NCBI RefSeq assembly: GCF_016919385.1
Contig: NZ_CP070351.1
Location: 1,922,001 to 1,986,000, forward strand
DNA: 64,000 bases
Direction of reading: 5' to 3'
Origin: Gordonia sp. PDNC005
Lineage (GTDB): Bacteria; Actinomycetota; Actinomycetes; Mycobacteriales; Mycobacteriaceae
In this document: piece by piece, positions 1 through 8,332 of the stretch
How the letters are laid out: every line of letters starts with the position of its first letter
How positions within the stretch are numbered: position 1 is the stretch's first letter
Position numbers and translations under genes: made by a program
The notes under the pieces: model-generated
Told to the model about the DNA's origin: nothing
Databases searched by the model: none
Seen by the model: the letters and a program-made list of their open reading frames with translations, nothing else

Positions 1-1
1 G

Positions 2-292
2 GACGAACCCTTCGGCGCCCTCGACGCGCAGACCCGGCAGTCGATGCAGCAACTGTTGATCCGCACACTGCGCGCGCATCCGGCGACCATCATATTCGTC
101 ACTCACGACATCGACGAAGCCGTGCTGCTCGGCGACCGGATCGTCGTGCTCGATCACGCGGGCCGCGGGATCCGCCGGATCGTCGACGTGCCGCACCCCC
201 GCTCGGCGTCCGTCGCCAACCAGTCCGCTCGCGACGAGGCGGCCGACGCCCTCGCCAGCGGTGCACTTCTGAGAGAAAGGGTCGTCGCATGA
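2..292 (+). CDS. ABC transporter ATP-binding protein, SsuB/TauB-type (C-terminal part)
   Basis: The reading frame is open at the left edge, so only the last 96 residues are present. They begin at the Walker B/D-loop segment (DEPFGALDAQTR) and run through the H-loop (FVTHDIDEAVLLGDRIVVLD). This pattern is typical of ATPases of the nitrate/sulfonate/taurine importer family (SsuB, TauB, NrtD), which energise uptake at the inner face of the membrane. The stop overlaps the start of the next gene by four bases (ATGA), so the two are translationally coupled. The permease and binding protein would lie upstream, outside the window. The substrate cannot be told from this fragment. Confidence 0.85.
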   Translation, partial: DEPFGALDAQTRQSMQQLLIRTLRAHPATIIFVTHDIDEAVLLGDRIVVLDHAGRGIRRIVDVPHPRSASVANQSARDEAADALASGALLRERVVA

Positions 293-3012
293 CCACCCCG
301 ACCACTGCCGAGGCGTTCAGCGCCCCCGACATCACCGACGCGATCCGACTCGACTGCGATGTGCTCGTGGTCGGTGGCGGCACGGCGGGTTCGATGGCGG
401 CGCTCACTGCGGCGGAGAACGGCGCACAAGTCCTGCTGCTGGAGAAGGCGCACGTCCGTCACTCGGGAGCACTCGCCATGGGCATGGACGGCGTCAACAA
501 CGCGGTGATCCCGGGCAAGGCCACACCCGAGGACTACGTCGCCGAGATCACCCGCGCCAACGACGGGATCGTGGATCAGAAGACTGTCTATCAGACGGCG
601 ACGCGGGGCTTCGGCATGATCTCGCGGCTCGAACGGTACGGCGTGAAGTTCGAGAAGGACGAGTACGGCGAGTATGCGGTGCGCCGAGTGCACAGGTCCG
701 GGTCATACGTGCTGCCCATGCCGGAAGGACGCGACGTCAAGAAGGTTCTCTACCGGGTGCTCCGACGACGAGACATGCGCGAGAAGATCACCATCGAGAA
801 TCGCCTGATGCCTGTACGAGTCCTCACCGAGAACGGACGCGCCATCGGCGCCGTGGCTCTGCACACGCGGACCGGTGAGTTCTACGTGATCGCCGCGAAG
901 TCGGTGATCCTTGCAACCGGCCCGTGCGGTCGGCTCGGCCTCCCCGCATCGGGATACCTGTACGGGACCTACGAGAACCCGACAAACGCAGGCGACGGCT
1001 ACTCGATGGCGTACCACGCGGGCGCCGAACTCAGCGGGATCGAGTGCTTCCAGATCAATCCCCTGATCAAGGACTACAACGGGCCGGCCTGCGCCTATGT
1101 CGCCAACCCGTTCGGCGGCTACCAGGTGAACGCTGACGGTGATCGGTTCGTCGACTCCGACTACTGGTCGGGCGACATGATGACCGAGGTGGTCCGTGAG
1201 ATCGACTCCGCGCGCGGACCGATCTATCTCAAGGTGTCTCATCTGCCCACGGAGACGATCAACACGCTCGAATCGATTCTGCACACCACCGAACGGCCGA
1301 CTCGCGGCACGTTCCACGCCAACCGCGGTCACAGCTATCACACGCATGACATCGAGATGCACGTCTCCGAGATCGGGTTGTGCAGCGGACACTCGGCGTC
1401 TGGTGTGTGGGTCGATGAGAACGGTGCGACCTCGGTCGACGGGCTCTACGCGGCGGGCGACCTCGCATGCGTCCCGCACAACTATATGATCGGCGCCTTC
1501 GTGTTCGGCGAGCTCACCGGCCGCCACGCCAGTGAGCGGGCCAAGGACGTCGAGGCGCCCGCCGAACTTCCTGCAGGGCAGATCGCGGACGCTCACGAAC
1601 TGATCTACCGGCCGCTGCGGAATCCGGACGGTCCCCCGCAGCCGCAGGTGGAGTACAAGCTTCGCCGGTTCGTCAACGACTACGTCGCTCCGCCCAAGAC
1701 GTCGAACAAGCTCGGAATCGCCATCGAGACGTTCGAACGCATGAAGAGCGAGATCGCGGAGATGGGGGCTCGGACACCCCATGAGTTGATGCGCTGCGCG
1801 GAGGTCACGTTCATCCGCGACTGCGCCGAGTTCGCGGCCCGGAGTTCGCTGACGCGCACCGAGAGCCGGTGGGGCCTCTATCACCAGCGCGACGACCTGA
1901 CGGAACGTGACGACGCCGCGTGGGGCTACCACTTGAACCTGCGGAAGTCTCCGACGGGTGAGATGGAGTTCCTCGGGCGTCCCGTCGCCCCGTATCTGGT
2001 GCCGGTCGACGGCCTCGATCATCTGCCGCCGGAGGACCGCGCGGTGATCTCGATCGAGCAGCCGACCGTGCACGTCGGTCCACGCGACGGATTGTCTACA
2101 GTCGGGTCGACACGTCCGGTCGCGAGTCCCGGCGCGCCGCCCACACCTCGCGAGCCCCTGTCACCGCGGATCGCCGAGCTCGTTCAGATGGAGGCGCCGA
2201 CACTCGACGAACTCGCCGGATATCTCGACGACGCCGACGCTCCGGTCCGACGGACCGCCGTCGCGACCCTCACCGAGCACACCCCGGACGGATTCGAGAG
2301 GGCCCTCGCCGCGGTGCTCGGGGACGACGACGCGGGCGTCCGCCGGTCCGCCGTCGACGCGCTTCGCGAGCTGGTGGAGGTCCTCGCCGGCAAGCCCGAA
2401 TTCGTCGACACGCTGACCGTCGCCGCGGCCTCGCACGATCACCTCGTCCGGGCAGGCGTACTCGACCTGCTTCGCTCGCTGAAGGCCGCCGACGTCGAGT
2501 TCTTCAGTCGGTTCCTGCACGACCGGCACCACCGGGTCCGCATCGAAGCGATACGGGGCCTCGTGTCGTTGGACGCCCACGCACCCATCTCCGTCGCCGC
2601 CGCCGACCCCGACCGAGAAGTCAGAGTCGTCGCGGCGCAGGGCCTGGAGACGGTCGGCGCGGGAGTGGAGACTCTGCGAACACTCGCAGTCGACGTCGAT
2701 CCGCTGGTCCGCGCCGCCGCGCTCGCCGCTTTGTCCACACTCGGCGACGCCGACGTCGACAGTGCGCTGCTCCGCAAAGCGCTGAAGGACAGCGCGTGGC
2801 AGGTCCGCAAGGGCGCCGCGACCGGTCTTGCCGTCGCGCCGGGCCCCGAGTCGGCTGCTGCGCTGGCCTCGCTCGTCTCGGATCCGCACGGCGACGTCCG
2901 CAAAGCAGCGGTGCAGACGCTCCGACCGTGGGCGGACGATCCGACTGTCGCCGAGCTGCTGGTACTCGCGCGGTCCGACGAGGACGCCGACGTTCGTGCC
3001 GCCGCACGCTGA
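289..3012 (+). CDS. AprA/fumarate reductase-like FAD flavoprotein fused to a HEAT-repeat domain
   Basis: The product is 907 residues. Residues about 22-430 form an FAD-binding fold of the succinate dehydrogenase/fumarate reductase/adenylylsulfate reductase alpha group: the dinucleotide motif VLVVGGGTAGSMAAL, a glycine-rich ILATGPCGR segment and the late FAD motif VDGLYAAGDLACVPHN. A helical domain follows to about 600. From about 620 to the end there are short alpha-helical repeats with recurring 'D-x-x-VR-x-AA/SA-x-x-AL' units, the signature of HEAT/PBS-lyase repeats, which usually bind proteins. Catalytic flavoproteins of this family normally lack such a tail. The gene is coupled to an SsuB-type ABC ATPase, which suggests a redox step on the imported compound, perhaps an organosulfur one. 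The substrate is unknown. Confidence 0.82.
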   Translation: MTTPTTAEAFSAPDITDAIRLDCDVLVVGGGTAGSMAALTAAENGAQVLLLEKAHVRHSGALAMGMDGVNNAVIPGKATPEDYVAEITRANDGIVDQKTVYQTATRGFGMISRLERYGVKFEKDEYGEYAVRRVHRSGSYVLPMPEGRDVKKVLYRVLRRRDMREKITIENRLMPVRVLTENGRAIGAVALHTRTGEFYVIAAKSVILATGPCGRLGLPASGYLYGTYENPTNAGDGYSMAYHAGAELSGIECFQINPLIKDYNGPACAYVANPFGGYQVNADGDRFVDSDYWSGDMMTEVVREIDSARGPIYLKVSHLPTETINTLESILHTTERPTRGTFHANRGHSYHTHDIEMHVSEIGLCSGHSASGVWVDENGATSVDGLYAAGDLACVPHNYMIGAFVFGELTGRHASERAKDVEAPAELPAGQIADAHELIYRPLRNPDGPPQPQVEYKLRRFVNDYVAPPKTSNKLGIAIETFERMKSEIAEMGARTPHELMRCAEVTFIRDCAEFAARSSLTRTESRWGLYHQRDDLTERDDAAWGYHLNLRKSPTGEMEFLGRPVAPYLVPVDGLDHLPPEDRAVISIEQPTVHVGPRDGLSTVGSTRPVASPGAPPTPREPLSPRIAELVQMEAPTLDELAGYLDDADAPVRRTAVATLTEHTPDGFERALAAVLGDDDAGVRRSAVDALRELVEVLAGKPEFVDTLTVAAASHDHLVRAGVLDLLRSLKAADVEFFSRFLHDRHHRVRIEAIRGLVSLDAHAPISVAAADPDREVRVVAAQGLETVGAGVETLRTLAVDVDPLVRAAALAALSTLGDADVDSALLRKALKDSAWQVRKGAATGLAVAPGPESAAALASLVSDPHGDVRKAAVQTLRPWADDPTVAELLVLARSDEDADVRAAAR

Positions 3013-3029
3013 CGGAGACCGCGACCGCC

Positions 3030-3911
3030 CTAGTGAGGTTCGCCCGCCCATTCGGCGTAGAACGGCGGCATCTGCGACGCGCGCGAGGTGAAGTCGGGCG
3101 TTCGCTTCTCCACGAATGCACGGACGCCTTCGTCGCCGTCCGCGATGCTCGTGTAGAACATCGCGAGCGAGTCGACGCGGTGAGCGTCCGCCGGGTCGGG
3201 CGCCGCGGAGTTGCGGAGCAGCATCTGCCGCATCAACGCCACCGACACCGGCGAGCGGCCCTTTGTCCACGCATCGGCGAGCGCGCGCGCCTGCACGAGC
3301 AGGTCATCGGGTTCGTGCACACTCTGCACCAGCCCGACCTCCTTCGCGGCCGCCGCGTCGAGGATGTCCGCGCGATACACGAGGTCGAGTGCTGCGGGCA
3401 TCCCGACGATGCGTGGCAGGAACCAGGTCGAGCACGCTTCCGGCACGATGCCGAGCCTGCCGAACACAAACCCGATGCGGCCCTTCGTCGACACCAGCCG
3501 CGCATCCATGGGGAGCGTCATCGTCGCGCCGATACCCACCGCGGCACCGTTGATCGCGGCGATGACTGGCTTTCGACACGCATGGATCGCGAGGGTCACC
3601 CGACCGCCGGTGTCCCGGATCCGTTCGAGCGAAGGGTCGTCGAGGTCGGTCATGTCCCGGAGCGTCGGTGTGGCCGACTCGTCGAGACCGAACACGTTTC
3701 CGTCGCTCGCCAGATCCATGCCAGCACAGAACGCCCGACCGTCGCCGGTCACGATCACCGCACGCACCGAGTCGTCGGTGTTCACGGACGTGAATGTGTA
3801 CTCGAGTTCGTTCGCCATCTCGACGGTGAACGCGTTGAGGTTGTCCGGGCGGCTCAGATGGACGGTGAGGATGCCGTCGTCGAGGTCGTGCCCGATCGTC
3901 GTGAAGTCCAT
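3030..3911 (-). CDS. Enoyl-CoA hydratase/isomerase family protein
   Basis: 293-residue crotonase-fold protein. The two oxyanion-hole segments are visible (FCAGMDL near residue 63 and NGAAVGIGA near 120), and the segment GIVPEACSTWFLPRIVG carries the Glu expected as catalytic acid/base in enoyl-CoA hydratases. It should hydrate or isomerise acyl-CoA thioesters in fatty-acid or related degradation in the cytoplasm. It is convergent with the flavoprotein gene (17-base gap) and lies 10 bases downstream of helR on the same strand, so it may be read through from helR. The crotonase family is functionally broad, so the substrate stays open. Confidence 0.9.
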   Translation of the reverse strand: MDFTTIGHDLDDGILTVHLSRPDNLNAFTVEMANELEYTFTSVNTDDSVRAVIVTGDGRAFCAGMDLASDGNVFGLDESATPTLRDMTDLDDPSLERIRDTGGRVTLAIHACRKPVIAAINGAAVGIGATMTLPMDARLVSTKGRIGFVFGRLGIVPEACSTWFLPRIVGMPAALDLVYRADILDAAAAKEVGLVQSVHEPDDLLVQARALADAWTKGRSPVSVALMRQMLLRNSAAPDPADAHRVDSLAMFYTSIADGDEGVRAFVEKRTPDFTSRASQMPPFYAEWAGEPH

Positions 3912-3921
3912 GACCTGGACC

Positions 3922-6054
3922 CTATCGAAGGATCACGAGTTCGCGGGTCGAGCGCGTCATGGCGACGTACCTGTCGACGGCTCCTGCGATCTCCGTTCCG
4001 AACTGCTCGGGCTGCACGAGGACGACGAGGTCGAATTCGAGTCCCTTCGCGGTGACCGGCGTCAACGTTCGAACGCGCGGGTCGGAGACGGGGGCGGTTG
4101 CGCCGATGACACACACGGTCCCGTCGTTGTCGGCGAGCCACGCGGTGACGATGGTGTCCAGGTCTGTCGCGACGCCGAATCTGACCGGCTCCCCCGACGC
4201 CCGGACAGCTGTCGGAACGCGTGCGTCGTGCAAGGCTGCCGTGATCTCCGGTCCGGCGACCGCCATGATCTCCGCCGGCGTCCGATAGTTGACGGTGAGT
4301 GTGCGGGTTGTGATCTCGCCGAGCGCGGCGCGAGTCAGTCCGACGCGCCGGAAGCGTTCCTCCCACGATTCGGTGAATCCGTCGCGTGCCTGCGCGCGGT
4401 CCCCGACGATCGTCATGCTGCCCGAGGGGCACCGGGCGATCAGCATCTGCCACTGGGCGTCCGACAGTTCCTGTGCCTCGTCGACGACGATGTGCGCGAA
4501 TGGGCCGGCGAGCGCATCCGGCTCCGCTCGATACAGGTCCGAGTCGTCGACGATCACTCCCGCGATGTCCTCGGCGCGGAGCATGGTCACGAGACTCCCT
4601 GCGTCGTCGGCCGCGTCGATGAGGTCGTCGACGACGCTGTCCATCACCCGGCGACGTTCGGCGCTCTCGGTTCTCGCCGCGGCGGCGCGGCGGGCGGCCC
4701 CCGAGTCGCCGAGCCGGCGGGCCGCGGCGTCGAGCAGTGGGACGTCCTCGGCTGTCCAGGCCTTCGGGTCGTCGCGTTGCAGGAGGCCGATCTCGTCTCC
4801 ACTGAGCTCGGGCGCGCATCGACGCAGGTAGGCGGGCACACTCCACAGGTCTGAGACCAGATCCTCGGGTTCGATGAGCGGCCACACCCTGCCGATCGCA
4901 CGATGCAGATCAGCGTTGCGGGACAGCTCGGCCCGCACGACGCCCGCATCGGCGTTGTCGGAGATCGTGTCGACGAGAATGTCGAGCACCGCGGCCCAGA
5001 GGTCTCCGCGGGCTTCGTTGTGCAGGGTCCCCGGCGGGACGGCGGCTATCGCTTCTGCCCAATCGGCGGGGCTCATCCAGAAATCGCCGTAGTCGGTGTC
5101 GATGTCCGTGCCGTCGCGTGGTGGCTCCTCGTAGAACGCCACAGCCGGTTCGATCGCCTCGACCATCGCGGTCTTCGACTTGAGCGCGGTGACACGTGGA
5201 TCAGCGTCGGCGGGGTAGCGCTCTCCACCGTCGACGGTCTCGGCGAGTGTGCAGGCGGTGACACCCTCCTCGCCGAGACTCGGCAGCACGTCTGAGATGT
5301 ACGCGAGATACGGGCGGTGCGGTCCGACGATCAGGAGCCGCCCACGGCCTCCCTGCAGGCGGGGATCGGAGTACAGCAGGTACGCGGCGCGGTGGAGCGC
5401 GACGACGGTCTTGCCGGTACCCGGCCCACCGTCCACCAGCAGCACCCCTCGCGACGAGGCACGTATCGCCGCGTCTTGATCGGCGGCGATGGTTCCGAGC
5501 ACCGACTGCATCGTGGACGACCTGCTCGCGCCGAGGCTCGCGATGAACGCCGACTGCGCGTCCAGCGCCGCCGATGCGGTGTCGTCGCCGGTGAATCTCT
5601 CGTCCCAGTAGTCGACGATCGAACCTGAGGCCCACCGATAGTGACGCCGGTTCGACAGTCCGCGGGGATCGGCGAGGGTCGCGGCGAAGAACGGCGCGGC
5701 ATCGGGTGTGCGCCAGTCGACCAGAAGCGTCGTGCCGTCGGCGTCGCTCAGGCCGATCCGCCCGATGTAGACGGGTTCGCCGTCACGCGGGTCGATCCGG
5801 CCGAGCACCACATCGGCGCCGAGCCGAGACAACGTCCGCAGGCGGGTCTCGAGCCGGCGGATCTCCAGGTCTCGTTCCACACCGGCACCGCCGCGCAGGT
5901 CGGTGAGACGGCGTGCCGCCGACAGTTCGTCCTTTGTCCGGGTGGTCTGCTCAACGATCCGGGCGGCGACCCTCGACAGGTGAGCGATGTCGGCTTCGAT
6001 GAGGCCGGGCGCGCCTTTGGCGGCGGCGGAAAGTCGGAAAACAGTGCTGGTCAC
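3922..6054 (-). CDS. helR: HelR/HelD-type RNA polymerase recycling ATPase
   Basis: UvrD-like superfamily 1 ATPase of 710 residues. An N-terminal charged helical region (candidate coiled coil that enters the polymerase secondary channel) is followed by the HelD-typical 'YIGRIGL...LLVDWR' segment, a Walker A (GGPGTGKTVVALHRAAYLLY) and a Walker B (HIVVDEAQELSDAQW) with IVGDRAQ. HelD proteins free stalled RNA polymerase from DNA; the HelR branch in actinobacteria also displaces rifamycins from the enzyme. I chose the GTG at 6054 (product begins MTSTVFRLS) because GAGAGGG sits just upstream; the longer ATG at 6117 would put coding sequence over the RAE element at 6097-6115. That RAE is the main reason for calling HelR rather than generic HelD. 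Confidence 0.82.
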   Translation of the reverse strand: MTSTVFRLSAAAKGAPGLIEADIAHLSRVAARIVEQTTRTKDELSAARRLTDLRGGAGVERDLEIRRLETRLRTLSRLGADVVLGRIDPRDGEPVYIGRIGLSDADGTTLLVDWRTPDAAPFFAATLADPRGLSNRRHYRWASGSIVDYWDERFTGDDTASAALDAQSAFIASLGASRSSTMQSVLGTIAADQDAAIRASSRGVLLVDGGPGTGKTVVALHRAAYLLYSDPRLQGGRGRLLIVGPHRPYLAYISDVLPSLGEEGVTACTLAETVDGGERYPADADPRVTALKSKTAMVEAIEPAVAFYEEPPRDGTDIDTDYGDFWMSPADWAEAIAAVPPGTLHNEARGDLWAAVLDILVDTISDNADAGVVRAELSRNADLHRAIGRVWPLIEPEDLVSDLWSVPAYLRRCAPELSGDEIGLLQRDDPKAWTAEDVPLLDAAARRLGDSGAARRAAAARTESAERRRVMDSVVDDLIDAADDAGSLVTMLRAEDIAGVIVDDSDLYRAEPDALAGPFAHIVVDEAQELSDAQWQMLIARCPSGSMTIVGDRAQARDGFTESWEERFRRVGLTRAALGEITTRTLTVNYRTPAEIMAVAGPEITAALHDARVPTAVRASGEPVRFGVATDLDTIVTAWLADNDGTVCVIGATAPVSDPRVRTLTPVTAKGLEFDLVVLVQPEQFGTEIAGAVDRYVAMTRSTRELVILR

Positions 6055-6096
6055 AGAGCCCTCTCGTCGGTGAGTGGACCATTGTGCACCCGCCAC

Positions 6097-6115
6097 GGGG
6101 CCTTGCGGCAAGCCC
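6097..6115 (-). promoter_or_regulatory. Rifamycin-associated element (RAE) upstream of helR
   Basis: GGGGCCTTGCGGCAAGCCC on the + strand, an inverted repeat around the core CTTGCGGCAAG. The published RAE found before rifamycin-resistance genes (rox, rph, arr, helR) in actinobacteria is, from memory, GGGGCTTGCGGCAAGGCCC; the 11-base core is identical and the flanking G/C runs differ by a one-base shift. It lies 43 bases upstream of the chosen helR start. Read on the minus strand, TTGCCG inside the element and CACAAT 19 bases further on could be -35 and -10 hexamers. Confidence 0.8.
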
Positions 6116-6150
6116 ACCTCCAGAGGTTATGGTGGAAGGGGAAGGAGCGG

Positions 6151-7065
6151 TCAGCGCACTGTGGTCGCGAGCAGTTCGGCCAATGCCGTGAGTTGAGGCG
6201 CCGCCGCATCCGCCCGCCACATGAGTCCAAGACGGCTCGTGTTCTCCAGCCCCCGCACCGGAATGAACCGGACGTCCGACCTCGGGTTGTACTCGATGTA
6301 CGCCCGGCAGACGAGCATCGCGTGGTCACCGGTCGCGGCCAGCACCAGCCCCTGCTGCATGCTTGTCACACCCGTCGTGGACACGATCGGAAGCCCCTTG
6401 GGGGTGACGACCGGGGTGTGCACCAGCTTCCAGTGCTCGGGCGCGTCGCCGTCGCGGTGCAGCATGTCGAGGACCGCGAGGTCTTCGACGTCGATCGCCT
6501 CTCGATCAGCGAAGGTGTGCCCGCGACCGACGGCCACGAGTCGATCCTGCGCCGGGAACTCGAACCCGATGACGAGTCGGTCGTCGTCGGAGGGCAGTTC
6601 GACGATGGCGGCGTCGACATCGCCTGCGAGCAGTGCGGTGAACGGTGACCCCAGTGGCAGATCGACACTGTGCACACGTACTCCGTGAGTTCTGCGGAGT
6701 TCCAGGAAGGCCGCCGTCACCTGCTCGTACACCATCCCGCTGAACCCGATCCTGACCTCCTCGAGGGCGCCGCGCATCGCGCGGTCGCGGGCACGTCGGA
6801 AGGTCGTCAGGAGCCCGGCGTATGCGGGTGTCACCTCGTCGACGAACTGCTCGCCGACGCGTGTGAGCGCCACCCGCCTGCTGGTGCGTTCGACGAGCCG
6901 TGCCCCCACTCGCTGTTCGAGTTGACCGATCAGTTGACTCACACGCGACTGCGAGTAGCCGAGCCGTTCCGCGGTGCGGCCGAAGTGGAGTTCGTCGGCG
7001 AGCGTGATCAGGCACTCGATCTGCTGCACGTTCACCTGGTGCATCGTCGGTTGGCGTGAGGTCAT
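6151..7065 (-). CDS. LysR-family transcriptional regulator
   Basis: 304 residues from the ATG at 7065. The N-terminus is a winged helix-turn-helix (QIECLITLADELHFGRTAERLGYSQSRVSQLIGQLE), followed by a LysR substrate-binding domain of normal length. The frame extends further upstream, but that extension lacks domain similarity and runs into the divergent transporter promoter. It is divergent from an MFS efflux gene starting at 7142, the usual arrangement for a LysR regulator controlling its neighbour. The start codon directly abuts a perfect palindrome (7066-7088), so the mRNA may be leaderless or the true start may be the ATG at 7044 (MHQVNVQQ). The inducer is unknown. Confidence 0.88.
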   Translation of the reverse strand: MTSRQPTMHQVNVQQIECLITLADELHFGRTAERLGYSQSRVSQLIGQLEQRVGARLVERTSRRVALTRVGEQFVDEVTPAYAGLLTTFRRARDRAMRGALEEVRIGFSGMVYEQVTAAFLELRRTHGVRVHSVDLPLGSPFTALLAGDVDAAIVELPSDDDRLVIGFEFPAQDRLVAVGRGHTFADREAIDVEDLAVLDMLHRDGDAPEHWKLVHTPVVTPKGLPIVSTTGVTSMQQGLVLAATGDHAMLVCRAYIEYNPRSDVRFIPVRGLENTSRLGLMWRADAAAPQLTALAELLATTVR

Positions 7066-7088
7066 ATCGATCACTTTAAGTGATCGAT
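7066..7088. promoter_or_regulatory. Perfect 23-bp palindrome between LysR gene and MFS gene (putative operator)
   Basis: The left arm ATCGATCACTT (7066-7076) is exactly matched by the right arm AAGTGATCGAT (7078-7088) around a single central T. It fills part of the 76-base divergent intergenic region and touches the LysR start codon. This is the expected site for LysR autoregulation and control of the transporter; binding itself is inference. Confidence 0.65.
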
Positions 7089-7141
7089 CAGTGAGAGAGT
7101 CGGCGTTGATCGGCGTGCACCCCACGGGTGGAATCGATGGT

Positions 7142-8332
7142 GTGACCGAATGTCTTTCACCTGTTGTTGCATCGCCTTCCCCACCGTCCGCATCGCGCCG
7201 CCCCTGGGCCTGTGTCGCCGTGATCGCCGCCGGGACCTTCCTCGTGGTGACCGCCGAGATGCTGCCGATCGGTGTGCTCACCCCGATGTCGTCCGACCTC
7301 GCGACGTCCCCCGCTTCGATCGGGCTGGCGGTGACCGTCACCGGGCTGGTCGCCGCAGTCGTGGCGCCCGTGGTGCCTCACCTGCTGGGCGGACGGGATC
7401 GACGGACGGTCCTGGTGACCGCTCTCGTGGTGCTCGCCGTCGGCGACGTGATGACGGCCGTCGCGAGCAGTCTGCCCGCGCTGTTGGGGTCGCGGCTCCT
7501 GGTGGGGCTCGGCATGGCGACAGTGTGGGGCATGGCGTCCGCGCTCGCAGCCCGACTGGTTCCGGGGCGACGCGGTCCGCTGGCGGTGTCGATCGTCATC
7601 GGCGGGGTGGCCGCCGCCTCAGTACTCGGCGTTCCGCTGGGAACCCTCATCGGGAACGTGTTCGGGTGGCGGGCGGCTTTCATCGGTATCGGAGTCGCCA
7701 CAGCAGTCGTCGGCGGTGTTGCGCTGCGCGTCATGCCGGAGATGCGTCGCCCACCGGAGGTCGAGTCACCGACCGGCCTCGTTCGGCCGCGCTTGCTGCG
7801 TCCGGCCGTGATGATCGGCGCGTTCACGGTGGCGTCGGTGGTGACCGCCCACTTCGCCGCGTACACGTACGTCCGGCCGCTCCTGGAGGAGCACTCCGGA
7901 TTCACTGCAGCCGCTGTCACGATTGCGCTGCTCGTGTACGGCGTCGGCGGTCTCGTCGGAAACTTCGTCGCAGGATCGGTGGCGTCGCGGGCTCCACGAG
8001 CGTGCATGGCGACTCTTGGTGTCGGCATCGCCGTCGCCGTTGTCGTCCTCGCGACTCTCGGCGCTGTGCCGGCCGCCGCGATGGCAGGGATCGTGCTGTG
8101 GGGCGTCGCCTACGGAGGCGTCTCGGTGACCGGTCAGCTGTGGATGACAACGGCCGCGCCCGACCGGATCGAACAGGTGACGGGCCTTTACGCCGGTGTC
8201 TTCAACGCATCGATCGCTCTGGGTGCGTTCATCGGCGGACGCGTCGTCGGCGTAGGGCAGACTCCGCTGCTCTGGCTCGCGGCGGGGATAGCAGTCGTCG
8301 CGGCCGGGGTGGCCCTCACGCCGACGCGGTGA
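7142..8332 (+). CDS. MFS transporter (DHA1/AraJ-like drug or sugar efflux type)
   Basis: 396 residues with about 12 hydrophobic segments. It starts with TM1 near residue 20 (WACVAVIAAGTFLVVTAEML) and has the family-typical 'EMLPIGVLTPMSSDL' segment of arabinose/chloramphenicol efflux-like permeases. No ATG is available before TM1, so the GTG at 7142 is the likely start. Such proteins export small molecules by proton antiport. It is divergent from a LysR gene that probably regulates it. The 3' end overlaps the end of the convergent fdhF gene by 17 bases. Substrate unknown. Confidence 0.82.
   Translation: MTECLSPVVASPSPPSASRRPWACVAVIAAGTFLVVTAEMLPIGVLTPMSSDLATSPASIGLAVTVTGLVAAVVAPVVPHLLGGRDRRTVLVTALVVLAVGDVMTAVASSLPALLGSRLLVGLGMATVWGMASALAARLVPGRRGPLAVSIVIGGVAAASVLGVPLGTLIGNVFGWRAAFIGIGVATAVVGGVALRVMPEMRRPPEVESPTGLVRPRLLRPAVMIGAFTVASVVTAHFAAYTYVRPLLEEHSGFTAAAVTIALLVYGVGGLVGNFVAGSVASRAPRACMATLGVGIAVAVVVLATLGAVPAAAMAGIVLWGVAYGGVSVTGQLWMTTAAPDRIEQVTGLYAGVFNASIALGAFIGGRVVGVGQTPLLWLAAGIAVVAAGVALTPTR

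Noticed and set aside
703..2073. A 456-codon antisense frame within the flavoprotein gene
   Set aside because: It is rich in Arg, His and Val with no domain pattern, and the opposite frame is a well-supported flavoprotein.
2161..3270. A 369-codon open frame on the minus strand across the HEAT-repeat half of the flavoprotein gene
   Set aside because: In GC-rich DNA the antisense of a real gene often stays open. Its translation has no recognisable domain, and the + strand frame shows clear FAD and repeat motifs.
6055..6117. Extended start for helR at ATG 6117
   Set aside because: It would place the coding region over the RAE element, and GAGAGGG lies just before GTG 6054.
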